Below, piece after piece: positions 27,795-36,525 of a stretch of DNA of 64,000 nucleotides. Origin of the DNA: Litchfieldia stipae (GTDB taxonomy: Bacteria > Bacillota > Bacilli > Bacillales > Bacillaceae_L); assembly GCF_014837155.1 (NCBI RefSeq), contig NZ_JACYHA010000016.1, forward strand, positions 1-64,000, in the 5' to 3' direction. Both the position numbers and the translations under genes were made by a program. The notes beneath the pieces were generated by a model. That model saw only the letters and a list, made by a program, of their open reading frames with translations. It was not told where the DNA came from and did no database searches. Positions within the stretch are counted from its first letter, which is position 1. Every line of letters starts with the position of its first letter.

Positions 27795-28121
27795 TTGAAT
27801 ACCCTCCTATAGATTTAGTGTAAATAAAAAATAACTCTCGGCATATTGTTCTAATGTCTCGTTTTCAACGAACAATCCCTTGAGTTTACCACTAGTTTTG
27901 CCACCTCTTTCCACTAATCTCATTTTTTACTATTTTAGTATAATCACAATATATTTAATAGTCAAACTATTTGAAAAGATTTATTTACATTTTTTTAGTA
28001 TTTTCTTAACATTTCTTACTTTTACGACTTTTAATACGACATAGTAAACTATTATGGTAGATTTTCTGACATAATTATCAATATATGTAATTCTAGATAT
28101 CTGACATGTTCTTTTACAATA
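27795..28121. other. upstream region of the subtilase gene
   Basis: About 330 bp, very AT-rich, with no open frame that I would call. It should hold the minus-strand promoter of the subtilase gene, but no clear -35/-10 pair stood out. Confidence 0.5.
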
Positions 28122-28158
28122 AAAAAACAAGAAAGTACAAAGCACCTTCTTGTTTTAC
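28122..28158 (-). terminator. terminator of the GT2/CDP-glycerol-transferase fusion gene
   Basis: ACAAGAAGG and TTTCTTGT form a stem on the minus strand, followed by TTTTTTTATTG just beyond the stop at 28166. It ends the run of minus-strand envelope genes that starts at 34086. Confidence 0.8.
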
Positions 28159-28165
28159 TATTTTT

Positions 28166-30286
28166 TTACTTAAACACTCTATTTACAACTTGTTCTGATG
28201 CCTTTCCGTTATCCCACGCACAGAACTTTTCATAGAATTGGCCATATTTCTCTTTATAATCTGCTTCAATTTGATTGATATGTTTGATTGAGGAAATCAC
28301 TTCATCCGACGTCTTCAGTAGTGGTCCCGGAACTTCTTTTTCCACATCAATATAAAATCCTCTTAATGTATCACGGTACTTTTCCAAGTCATATGTGAAA
28401 AATAAAATAGGACGCTTTAGATTTGCATAATCGAAAAAGACAGAAGAGTAATCAGTGATTAAAATGTCAGAGATTAAATATAGCTCCGCAATATCATCAT
28501 ACTTAGATAAATTATAAACAAATCCGTCTAGACCTGTTGTTTCTATATGATCTGCTATAAAATAGTGCATTCTCAATAAAATTATATACTCGCTTCCAAG
28601 TTCTTCTCTCATCTTTTGGAGATCTAACTCTAATTTGAATTTATATTTACCAGGTTCATAAAATTCATCGTCTCTCCAAGTTGGAGCATAAAGCACAATC
28701 TTCTTGTCTTTTGGCAATTGTAGCTTCTGCTTAATGGACTGTGCAATTTCTTGTTTATTATCAGCATATAAAATATCATTTCTTGGATAACCAAACTCGA
28801 GCATTTCCTTGTCAAAAAGAAAGGCTCTTCTAAAAATATCTGATGAATATTGATTTGGCGAAATTAAATAATCCCATCTTCTAGACTGGTCATAGAAGTG
28901 TTTCTTGTAATTTGGATTAGCTGAATGAACATCATTCATATCAAATACGAGTTTTTTTAATGGCGTTCCATGCCAAGTCTGTAGGTAAATATTATCTTTT
29001 CGTTTATTTAAAGATCTAGGCAGCCTCGAGTTACTTACCCAATATTTAGACGTTGCTAGATAATAGTAGTAGGTTAAACTAAATCGCTTCACTTTTTTGG
29101 CTGGGCCCGGTATTTTTTTTGTTGGATCATTGAAAATCCAAACAAATGTATAATCTTTATTATGCTGGAGCATGTACTCATAAATATACTTAGGACTATC
29201 AGAATAATTCTTACCTAGGAAACTTTCAAATACAATTGTTTTTTCTTTAATTGGTAATCTCATAAAGAAAGATCGGTACAATTGAAGAAATAACTTTGTT
29301 CTCCCACCTAAGGCATATTTAATTTTTCTTAAAAAATGATGAAATTTAATTGTATTCGCAAATGTATTGATCTTCTCGTTCCTTAGAAGTGAAAGTTCTC
29401 TTTTAACAACTGGATTTAGATTATTAAACGCATTTTGACTAAGTTGTTTTGCTGTGTTTGACAGCTGTACTGCATATTCAGTTACCTTCTTTTCATCCTC
29501 AAGTAACATGATAATTTCACGTCGGAAGAAATTTAAGTATATGTAATCCAAATATGTTTGAACACATTCGCTTTCATACTGCTTATTTTTAACTGTTTGG
29601 AAAACTGTTAGAAATTCAATTACTTTTTCTTCACGTGATGCTTGATCCAACGAAGGATTAATTATTGGATCATTACGTCTTCTTTTAAAGTAGGTACGTG
29701 CTTTTAGCATTGAAATTCTTTCTAGTTTGTCAATGATAGAAACAATAAAAGACACATCAGTATAACAATTTGTATCTTCATTAAATCGAATGTAATTTGT
29801 CGTGATAAAATCTACTGATATTAGTTTATTTACAATTGACATGTCTTTAAATGTTTTTATTGAACCTCGTTCTTTTATAACTACATCCTCTTTTAATGGC
29901 AATGTTTTATTATCTATCGGTACAGAGAATTTCTTTGTTCTTCCTGCAATAATCGGGGCTTCTCCAATGCTGTTCACTAATAATTCAATTGCGTCTAGTG
30001 CTAAATAGTCATCACTGTCTAAGAATAACAGATAATCACCAGTTGCTTTTTTCATCCCATAATTCCTTGCAAATCCAACACCATTTTTACTATCTAAATG
30101 ATAGCATTGTACTCGTTGATCCTTACTAGATAACTCCGTTAACTGCTGCTTCAAAGCTTCATTCGATCCATCATTGACAATAATGATTTCTAAATGACGA
30201 TACGTTTGAAGGAAAACAGATTCTAGGCAATCATTTATAAATTCAGTTGTATTATAAACCGGAATAATAACTGATATTTTCTTCAT
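28166..30286 (-). CDS. GT2 glycosyltransferase fused to CDP-glycerol glycerophosphotransferase
   Basis: A 706-residue two-domain protein. Residues 1-220 are a GT2 (GT-A) glycosyltransferase: ISVIIPVYNTTEFINDCL, IIIVNDGSNE and FLDSDDYLA carry the nucleotide- and metal-binding Asp residues. Residues about 340-706 are a CDP-glycerol glycerophosphotransferase: FESFLGKNYSDSPKYIYEYM, QTWHGTPLKKLVFDMND, APTWRDDEFY and ITDYSSVFFDYANLKRPILFFTYD. The second half resembles the TagF-like gene at 13768. One polypeptide could add a sugar and then glycerol phosphate, or glycosylate the chain it extends. It follows the UDP-GlcNAc 2-epimerase gene on the same strand after 130 bp. The acceptor is unknown. Confidence 0.9.
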   Translation of the reverse strand: MKKISVIIPVYNTTEFINDCLESVFLQTYRHLEIIIVNDGSNEALKQQLTELSSKDQRVQCYHLDSKNGVGFARNYGMKKATGDYLLFLDSDDYLALDAIELLVNSIGEAPIIAGRTKKFSVPIDNKTLPLKEDVVIKERGSIKTFKDMSIVNKLISVDFITTNYIRFNEDTNCYTDVSFIVSIIDKLERISMLKARTYFKRRRNDPIINPSLDQASREEKVIEFLTVFQTVKNKQYESECVQTYLDYIYLNFFRREIIMLLEDEKKVTEYAVQLSNTAKQLSQNAFNNLNPVVKRELSLLRNEKINTFANTIKFHHFLRKIKYALGGRTKLFLQLYRSFFMRLPIKEKTIVFESFLGKNYSDSPKYIYEYMLQHNKDYTFVWIFNDPTKKIPGPAKKVKRFSLTYYYYLATSKYWVSNSRLPRSLNKRKDNIYLQTWHGTPLKKLVFDMNDVHSANPNYKKHFYDQSRRWDYLISPNQYSSDIFRRAFLFDKEMLEFGYPRNDILYADNKQEIAQSIKQKLQLPKDKKIVLYAPTWRDDEFYEPGKYKFKLELDLQKMREELGSEYIILLRMHYFIADHIETTGLDGFVYNLSKYDDIAELYLISDILITDYSSVFFDYANLKRPILFFTYDLEKYRDTLRGFYIDVEKEVPGPLLKTSDEVISSIKHINQIEADYKEKYGQFYEKFCAWDNGKASEQVVNRVFK

Positions 30287-30416
30287 ACTTTTATACTCCT
30301 CAATATCTTAATTTAGGTAGTTTTTGTTGTTTGACTAAATAGTATTATTCCATTATTTATTTATGTTTGGAAGTCTTTCATAAAAATTTTATCTTAATTT
30401 GTAGAATTTATTACAA

Positions 30417-31571
30417 TTAACTAACTAGAGTAAACGAGTTTGGTCTATTTTTCGTTTTAGAGAAATAATATAATATCGCTTCCACAATTCTTTCTGAGGC
30501 ATTCCCATCTCCATAAGGATTTGAAGCCTTTGCCATTCGTTGATATTCATTATTATCAACAATTAATTGTTTTGCCAGTTGATAAATCGTCTCTTCTTGT
30601 GTCCCTGCTAATTTCAACGTCCCTGCCTCAATTCCTTCTGGCCTTTCTGTCGTATCTCTTAGCACTAGTACTGGGACTCCAAGAGATGGCGCCTCTTCCT
30701 GCACTCCACCTGAATCGGTTAAAATCATGTACGCTCGTGATGCAAAGTTATGAAAATCTAAGACGCCTAAAGGTTCAATTAAATGAATCCGACTGTCATT
30801 TCCGAGAATTTCATCGGCTACTTCTTTAACAGCTGGATTCAAATGAACTGGATAGACGACTTGAAGGTCTTCATGCTCTGTCACAAGGCGTTTGATTGCA
30901 CGGAACATTTGTCTCATTGGTTCTCCTAGATTTTCGCGTCGGTGTGCGGTGACTAACATCATTCTGTCTTGCCCTATCTGATTTAGAAGCTCGTGTTTGT
31001 ATGTAGGTGAAACCGTTGTTTTTAAAGCGTCAATGGCTGTATTCCCTGTGATAAAAATAGTTTCTTCGCGCTTATTTTCTTTAAGTAGATTCTCAGCTGA
31101 TTTCTTCGTTGGAGAGAAATGAAGGTCTGCTATGACACCAGTAATTTGGCGATTCATTTCCTCTGGATATGGTGAATATTTATTCCAGGTTCTGAGTCCA
31201 GCCTCTACATGACCCACTGCTACTTGGTTATAGAGTGCGGCTAAGCTTGCGACAAAGGTTGTGGTTGTATCTCCATGTACTAATACAAGGTCCGGCTTTT
31301 CTTTTTTCATGACCTCATCTAATCCTTCAAGCGCCCTAACAGTGATATCTTTTAGTGTTTGTCGATCCTTCATCACATTTAAATCATAGTCTGGTGTAAT
31401 ATTAAAAATCTCTAATACTTGATCAAGCATTTGTCGATGCTGTGCTGTTACCGTTACAATCGACTCAATGTTATCAGAATGTTTTTTTAACTCTAAGACA
31501 AGTGGTGCCATTTTGATGGCTTCTGGCCTTGTCCCAAATACTGTCATTACTTTTATTTTTTTATCATTCAT
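30417..31571 (-). CDS. mnaA: UDP-N-acetylglucosamine 2-epimerase
   Basis: A 384-residue cytosolic non-hydrolysing epimerase that interconverts UDP-GlcNAc and UDP-ManNAc. Family blocks are GTRPEAIKMAPL at the start, VHGDTTTTF, HVEAGLRTW, PEEMNRQ, VTAHRRENLG and SGGVQEEAPSLGVPVLVLRDTTERPEG. In this context it supplies UDP-ManNAc to TagA for the linkage unit, the role of MnaA (YvyH) in Bacillus subtilis. The frame opens with an ATG four codons earlier, but the ATG chosen has GGGTGAT directly upstream. It is 27 bp after the lipoprotein gene on the same strand, so the two are likely co-transcribed. Confidence 0.95.
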   Translation of the reverse strand: MNDKKIKVMTVFGTRPEAIKMAPLVLELKKHSDNIESIVTVTAQHRQMLDQVLEIFNITPDYDLNVMKDRQTLKDITVRALEGLDEVMKKEKPDLVLVHGDTTTTFVASLAALYNQVAVGHVEAGLRTWNKYSPYPEEMNRQITGVIADLHFSPTKKSAENLLKENKREETIFITGNTAIDALKTTVSPTYKHELLNQIGQDRMMLVTAHRRENLGEPMRQMFRAIKRLVTEHEDLQVVYPVHLNPAVKEVADEILGNDSRIHLIEPLGVLDFHNFASRAYMILTDSGGVQEEAPSLGVPVLVLRDTTERPEGIEAGTLKLAGTQEETIYQLAKQLIVDNNEYQRMAKASNPYGDGNASERIVEAILYYFSKTKNRPNSFTLVS

Positions 31572-31598
31572 GTTATCACCCATTTCATTAATATTGGT

Positions 31599-32231
31599 CT
31601 ACTCTATGATTGAAAGGGTTGCTTCGTCAGTGTAACCACTCTCACCTGTTAATTCAAATGTTTCTTTTATTAATCCTGTACCCTTTGCAAAATATCTTGT
31701 ATAAATGGTATCTGCACCCTCGACTTCATCTGTTATCATTCGAAGGACATAGACATCTTGAAAACGACCTACTGGAACTGTGATTTCATCCTTTATATCA
31801 ATTAACTGCCAATCTGCAGTGAACATTTCTAGATTAATGAGTGTTTCTAGATCACCCATTGGGGTGAATTGGTTAACTATGCTTTTTGAGGGATCAGCAG
31901 GTGATGAGTGTTCATAAACCAAGGTGATTTCAGTGTCAGTCCAGCGGTAAATTTGGGTCGTTGGTGCACCACTTAATAGAATCGTCAATTGAATATATTC
32001 TTCGTTCTCTGCCAACACTTTTTGCTGATAGATCTCATCTTCATTGTTTTTAAATACCCTTGTTGTTCCTACCTTTGGACGGTATTCAAGCAGGTTTCCT
32101 TCTATAATTGGTCGGTCTACCTGTTGAATCTGTGATTCTTCTTTTCCCTTTTTATCCTTTGGAAGGGTCTCTTCATTTGTACAAGCCAGCAGAACAATAA
32201 GTAAAATCATCGAACAAATCACTTTTTTCAT
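31599..32231 (-). CDS. lipoprotein of unknown function
   Basis: A 210-residue predicted lipoprotein with a short signal peptide and the lipobox LLAC at residues 14-17. The mature part is a mostly beta-type sequence with charged segments; I do not recognise the family. It has AGGAGAC upstream of the ATG. It sits between an amidase gene and the UDP-GlcNAc 2-epimerase gene on the same strand. A 20-bp perfect palindrome lies just before its ribosome site, so it may have its own regulation. A role in the envelope is suggested only by location. Confidence 0.7.
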   Translation of the reverse strand: MKKVICSMILLIVLLACTNEETLPKDKKGKEESQIQQVDRPIIEGNLLEYRPKVGTTRVFKNNEDEIYQQKVLAENEEYIQLTILLSGAPTTQIYRWTDTEITLVYEHSSPADPSKSIVNQFTPMGDLETLINLEMFTADWQLIDIKDEITVPVGRFQDVYVLRMITDEVEGADTIYTRYFAKGTGLIKETFELTGESGYTDEATLSIIE

Positions 32232-32252
32232 CCCATTGTCTCCTATTTATTC

Positions 32253-32272
32253 TTAAACAAACGTTTGTTTAA
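32253..32272. promoter_or_regulatory. 20-bp perfect palindrome, candidate operator
   Basis: TTAAACAAACGTTTGTTTAA is a perfect inverted repeat in the 47-bp gap between the amidase stop and the lipoprotein start. It has little GC and no T run, so it is not a terminator. Its form is that of a TetR/AcrR-type operator. The cognate regulator is not in this window. Confidence 0.5.
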
Positions 32273-32278
32273 TTATTC

Positions 32279-33193
32279 TTAGTAAGGCTGTGTATAATGT
32301 TTAAGCTCTTTTTCCCTTTGGTCATAAATGACTTTTTGCTGATATTTATCAAAGACAATCACTGCCGATTTAGATTGGTTCGCATATGTTAGTGCGTCTT
32401 CTTCATTCAAAAACGTGGCAAGTTTATGATTCGTTGAGTTATAGACTTCGAAAACGTCAAAGTAAGTTTCAATTGCTTCGGCAATCGCAGCTGCTGCTCT
32501 TTCTTGGTACTCTGCTGTTTTAATTAGTTTCTCTTCATTCCGATTTATCATATATCCTAATTCCACTAATATCGAAGGCATTTGCGCATTTCGAATCACA
32601 TAAAAGCTTTGGTCATTATGGACCTTTCTGTTAGGTAGCTTCAATTCATCAACCAAGTATTGCTGAACCGTTTCTGCCAAACGTTTATTTTCTTGTAGGT
32701 AGACTAATTGTAATGGGTCATGAGGATACGCTGATTTATAGTGATTTACCCCGTCGTAATAATAAGTTTCAATCCCTCGAATAAATGGATTGGTTGCACT
32801 AGCATTATGGTGAATGGAGATGAACACGGCTTGTTCATTGTTTTCCATAACAAACTCATTGGCTAATTTCATTCGATTGTGAAAATCTCCATCTTCATTC
32901 TTTCCTTCTTCATCCCTTAAAAACTCACCAAATTCTTTATCTGAATGACGTGTGAGTTTCACCTCAAAGCCATTTTCCATAAGAATGTTCTGAAGCTTAA
33001 TGGCCACGTCTAGATTCGCATCCTTCTCACAATATCCTGTTTCTCTTCCTGAATATCCACAGGTTCCAGCAAATTTACCTCCATGACCTGGATCGATCAC
33101 AACGATTTTATCTGCAAATCCTTTGACAGGCATAACAAATGTAGAGAAGATACATGATAAACATATAATTGCGATCAACTTTTTCAATGCCAT
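32279..33193 (-). CDS. secreted N-acetylmuramoyl-L-alanine amidase (Amidase_3)
   Basis: A 304-residue exported zinc amidase that cuts the bond between MurNAc and L-alanine of peptidoglycan. Residues 1-27 are a signal peptide. The catalytic domain (about 28-230) has VVIDPGHGG (Zn His), the RETGYCEKDANL segment (Zn Glu), ISIHHNAS (second Zn His) and PSILVELGYMIN (catalytic Glu). An unassigned C-terminal tail of about 70 residues follows, perhaps a SPOR-like fold. The frame extends 13 codons upstream, but the chosen ATG has AGGAGGG and yields a proper signal peptide. It follows the SGNH-like gene after a hairpin terminator. Confidence 0.9.
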   Translation of the reverse strand: MALKKLIAIICLSCIFSTFVMPVKGFADKIVVIDPGHGGKFAGTCGYSGRETGYCEKDANLDVAIKLQNILMENGFEVKLTRHSDKEFGEFLRDEEGKNEDGDFHNRMKLANEFVMENNEQAVFISIHHNASATNPFIRGIETYYYDGVNHYKSAYPHDPLQLVYLQENKRLAETVQQYLVDELKLPNRKVHNDQSFYVIRNAQMPSILVELGYMINRNEEKLIKTAEYQERAAAAIAEAIETYFDVFEVYNSTNHKLATFLNEEDALTYANQSKSAVIVFDKYQQKVIYDQREKELKHYTQPY

Positions 33194-33213
33194 TTCCCTC
33201 CTACCCTTTACAA

Positions 33214-33246
33214 AAATAGATTCCTTATACAAGGAATCTATTATAA
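33214..33246 (-). terminator. terminator after the SGNH-like gene
   Basis: TAGATTCCTT pairs with AAGGAATCTA (12 bp in all) around a tiny loop, followed on the minus strand by TTTTTG. Confidence 0.8.
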
Positions 33247-33261
33247 CCTAGACATTCAGTT

Positions 33262-34086
33262 TTATTCGTTTTCGTCTGTATTCGCAATAAAATAATCAAT
33301 TAAATAGTCCGCCCATAATTGATGACCAGCTTCCGTTGGTTGACCAGAATTCTCTTCTCCAGACTGAATCACGTAATCATTCATTTCTTCTGAATTCAGA
33401 TTTGGCCAAACCTCCCAATGATTTAAGTAGATCACATCATTTTCCACTGCATATTCCATAAGTTCTGTAACCTCTTTTGGATAATGAATGGCATTATATA
33501 AAGGATTTGCCGGCTGTAAAATAGTGACTATTTCAGGGTTTTCACTCTTAAATTCTCCAAGCATGAAACTCAAGTTTTCCAATCTCTTTTCAGTAGTTAT
33601 TAATACCCCGTTATCATATAAGAAAAATGGCTCATATAAAAGTACATCTGGCTTCAACTCATTAATTTCCTTATATAACTCTTCATTCACTACTTCGGTA
33701 CTTGTTTTCCCTGGAATCTCTTTAACTGTAACTTTAATGAGTTCTTTCCCATACTCTGCTTCTATTTGTTTTTTCAAGAGTGATGGCCATCCATTCGTCT
33801 CTGGTGTTGACGTAGATCCAACAATCACAAGTTGCAATTGCTTCTGTTTATCAATTGCTGATTCGATTTGATTGATAACAGCCTGATCTAAATTCTTTGT
33901 TAACTTCATTAGTTCTCTCTTTGTCTTTGGAGAGTTCTTTTCTTCTTTCAACGTTGGTTTATCTTTAACGATAGATTCACTTTCAACACTTGCTTTTGCC
34001 TCTATCTTTTGATCCCAGTGCATTTTCGATGCAATTATAGAAACAATTGATAGAACAACTACAACGACCACAGCTAATTTTTTCAA
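33262..34086 (-). CDS. membrane-anchored SGNH/GDSL-like hydrolase
   Basis: A 274-residue protein with an N-terminal hydrophobic anchor or signal (residues 1-22) and a Lys/Glu-rich linker. The domain after residue 85 resembles an SGNH hydrolase: VIVGSTST could supply the nucleophile Ser, DVLLYEPFF and ILQPANP the inner strands, and PTEAGHQLWADYLIDY the C-terminal His block. The usual Asp two or three residues before that His is not evident, as the sequence reads PTEAGH. Such proteins often act as acetyl-esterases or transferases on surface glycans. The start is TTG behind GGAGGT. Function is inferred from fold pattern and envelope context only. Confidence 0.65.
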   Translation of the reverse strand: MKKLAVVVVVVLSIVSIIASKMHWDQKIEAKASVESESIVKDKPTLKEEKNSPKTKRELMKLTKNLDQAVINQIESAIDKQKQLQLVIVGSTSTPETNGWPSLLKKQIEAEYGKELIKVTVKEIPGKTSTEVVNEELYKEINELKPDVLLYEPFFLYDNGVLITTEKRLENLSFMLGEFKSENPEIVTILQPANPLYNAIHYPKEVTELMEYAVENDVIYLNHWEVWPNLNSEEMNDYVIQSGEENSGQPTEAGHQLWADYLIDYFIANTDENE

Positions 34087-34196
34087 AACGGTACCTCCAA
34101 TAATTCATAACTAATTACCCCAATTATACATCAATCGACCTCCTTTTTTTACACGAATTGCATAATTTATGTAAAATTTCCTCGGAAATTATCAAA

Positions 34197-34262
34197 AAAC
34201 TGCCACCCATTTCCTTCACATCTTATATTTAGACAAGATGTGAAAGGAACGGAATGACAGTA
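34197..34262 (-). terminator. terminator of the PBP3-like gene
   Basis: On the minus strand TTTCACATCTT pairs with AAGATGTGAA, extended by outer pairs (CTG with CAG, TTCC with GGAA), and is followed by TTTTTTG. It starts eight bases after the stop codon at 34270. Confidence 0.8.
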
Positions 34263-34269
34263 TTAGACA

Positions 34270-36294
34270 TTACTCATTCATTTGTAGGAAATGCTGAAAC
34301 ACATTCTTTACTTTTGGTACGACATAGCCACTACCTGATTTGACATCTTCAATTAACATCGCAACTAAAAGATCAGGTTCCTCGGTATCAACAGCCACGA
34401 AGAAACCATTTTCCTTTGCGTCCTTATCCTCACTACTCGTTTTCAATTCAGCCGTTCCGGTTTTCCCTGCTAATGTAACGCCTTCGATTTTCGCTGCACG
34501 TCCTGACCCTTGTGGATCCTCAATGACTTCAACTAAATCCTTCAAGATAGTTTCTGCATGAGTAGCTGAGACAACTGATTCACGCCACACCTCTGGTTCG
34601 CTATTTTCAAGGGCGAACAGGCTTGGCTTAAGGAGATTCCCTTGATTTAGGAATGGTGTATAGCTCATCGCTAAATGAAGGATATTCATCTCAACCTCGC
34701 CTTGACCGTAGGCAGAGTCTGCAAGCAGTTGTTCATTCTTGATTCCATCATTTGAAATTTGTGAATCATAGAATGGATAGTCGAATGGGAATGTTTCATT
34801 AAAACCAAATTGCTTTAAGCCATTTTCAAATGGTTCAATGCCCATGTCGAGAGCAACTCTGGCAAAATAAATATTATCAGAATAGACAAGTGCTTTTCTT
34901 AAGTCGATTGGTCCCTTCACATTGTTAACCCTTTTAATCCTATAATTTCCCCATGAACTGTCCTTTTGCCATGTTTCTTCATTAATTTCATACGTATGTT
35001 CTGGAGTAATGGCTTGTTGCTCAAGAGCTATCGCAGCCGTAATTGGTTTCAAGGTTGAGCCTGGTGCATATGTGTATCCCACTCGATTGATTAAAGGTTG
35101 GTTCGGATTCTCAGATAGTTCCTTCCATTTCTCTGAAGAGATTCCTAATACAAAATCATTTGGATCAAAAGATGGACTCGTTGCTAAGGCAAGCGTTTCA
35201 CCTGTTTTTGGATCAATGGCAGCAGATGCCCCCTTTTCTCCTTTAAGCTGTTCATATACTACTTGTTGAAGCTCGATATCGATAGCAAGCTTAAGATTCT
35301 CACCGTCTTTAGCTGGTTTTGAAACAAGAGTGAATTCCTCGCCATCTTCCTTAGCAATATAGATTTTAACACCTTTTTCACCTCTTAACCGTTCCTCAAA
35401 CACCATTTCTAAGCCTTTCTTCCCGATGATGTCAGTGCTTGTATATCCCTGTCCCTCTAATTTTTCTAAATCTTCTTGCGTGATGGAAGTGACATAGCCA
35501 ACAAGGTTAGCCGTTGCTTCCTTGTATGGATAGACTCTTGATGGTACTCGCTGTACCTTCACTTCTTCAAATTCTGTCGCCACCTCTGTGACAAATACAT
35601 TCTCATCAAGTGATATTCTTTTTAATGGGACAAAATAATGTGGTTGAACCCAGGAAGCATTTAATTTTTGTTCGATGGATTCTCTTGTCAGTCCAATTTT
35701 TGATGCTAAATCATCAAGCTTTGATTCATCAACCTGTTCTGGGACCACACCGAGTTCATAGACTTCCCCGTTGATTGCTAAGCCACGTTCTAAACGATCA
35801 ACTATCTCCCCACGGACTGGTGAGGTGAATGTTAGCTTTACTTCATCACCTTCATCCATGACTGAAAATATCATCGAAGGATTCCAATTGATCTTCCATT
35901 GTTTTTCTTCTTCAGTGACTTCTTGAACCACTGTTGCTTTGTGAGTATATTCAATAGGACCTGCGACAGTTTCCATTGATACTTTATACTCATAGGCGAT
36001 TTCCCCATTTTCATCTGGAGCAAGTTCTTCTTCAGATGGTATATAATCAACAACAATATTTGCAGCCTCGATATCACCATAGATTTTCTGATATCGTTCG
36101 ACAAATTCTTCTTTGGTTATTGATTCTTTGCTTGCTGTTGTTAGTTGTTCATACATGTCTTCATATTTCAGATTCTCCCACTTCTCCGTGTACTCTTCAA
36201 ATGCAGCCTCTGGACTTGGTTCCTCTTCTTTACAGGCTGTTAGAATTGTGAGAAGTAAAAAACTAATAAATAACCCCTTAAACGACCGTTTCAT
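34270..36294 (-). CDS. pbpC: PBP3/MecA-type penicillin-binding transpeptidase lipoprotein
   Basis: A 674-residue class B penicillin-binding protein that crosslinks peptidoglycan. It begins with a lipoprotein signal (lipobox LTAC, Cys21), then a MecA-type NTF2-like N-terminal domain (about 25-145), a PBP dimerisation domain (about 155-320), and a transpeptidase domain with SxxK in APGSTLKPIT, SxN in YSDNIYF and KTG in LAGKTGTAEL. Length and order match PBP3 (PbpC) of Bacillus subtilis and low-affinity PBPs such as MecA/PBP2a. AGGAGTGAT precedes the ATG. It is a single-gene unit, divergent from the LCP gene at 36526. Beta-lactam affinity cannot be judged from sequence. Confidence 0.9.
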   Translation of the reverse strand: MKRSFKGLFISFLLLTILTACKEEEPSPEAAFEEYTEKWENLKYEDMYEQLTTASKESITKEEFVERYQKIYGDIEAANIVVDYIPSEEELAPDENGEIAYEYKVSMETVAGPIEYTHKATVVQEVTEEEKQWKINWNPSMIFSVMDEGDEVKLTFTSPVRGEIVDRLERGLAINGEVYELGVVPEQVDESKLDDLASKIGLTRESIEQKLNASWVQPHYFVPLKRISLDENVFVTEVATEFEEVKVQRVPSRVYPYKEATANLVGYVTSITQEDLEKLEGQGYTSTDIIGKKGLEMVFEERLRGEKGVKIYIAKEDGEEFTLVSKPAKDGENLKLAIDIELQQVVYEQLKGEKGASAAIDPKTGETLALATSPSFDPNDFVLGISSEKWKELSENPNQPLINRVGYTYAPGSTLKPITAAIALEQQAITPEHTYEINEETWQKDSSWGNYRIKRVNNVKGPIDLRKALVYSDNIYFARVALDMGIEPFENGLKQFGFNETFPFDYPFYDSQISNDGIKNEQLLADSAYGQGEVEMNILHLAMSYTPFLNQGNLLKPSLFALENSEPEVWRESVVSATHAETILKDLVEVIEDPQGSGRAAKIEGVTLAGKTGTAELKTSSEDKDAKENGFFVAVDTEEPDLLVAMLIEDVKSGSGYVVPKVKNVFQHFLQMNE

Positions 36295-36377
36295 TTTGAC
36301 ATCACTCCTATAAAACTCATTACTCTCATACTACCATACTTTTCCCAAATTTCTGTTAAAACTTGATTGGCAAATTG

Positions 36378-36391
36378 GGGACGGTTCTCAC
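36378..36391. repeat. repeat family B core (half element)
   Basis: GGGACGGTTCTCAC repeats the left arm of the hairpin at 10954-11011. No matching right arm is present, so this is a half or decayed copy. Confidence 0.55.
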
Positions 36392-36455
36392 TTTTCTTTC
36401 TTAGGACGAAAATCTTTCGAAAATGACGAATTCTAGTAAAAGGAAGATATTTTCA

Positions 36456-36484
36456 TTGTTTCATTGTGTAGAAACATATATAAT
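36456..36484 (+). promoter_or_regulatory. sigma-A type promoter of the LCP gene
   Basis: TTGTTT (36456-36461), a 17-bp spacer and TATAAT (36479-36484), about 40 bp before the TTG start codon of the LCP gene. Confidence 0.6.
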
Positions 36485-36525
36485 TTTGTTAGAATTTGTA
36501 ATCCGATGAAAGGAAGAGATTAAAT

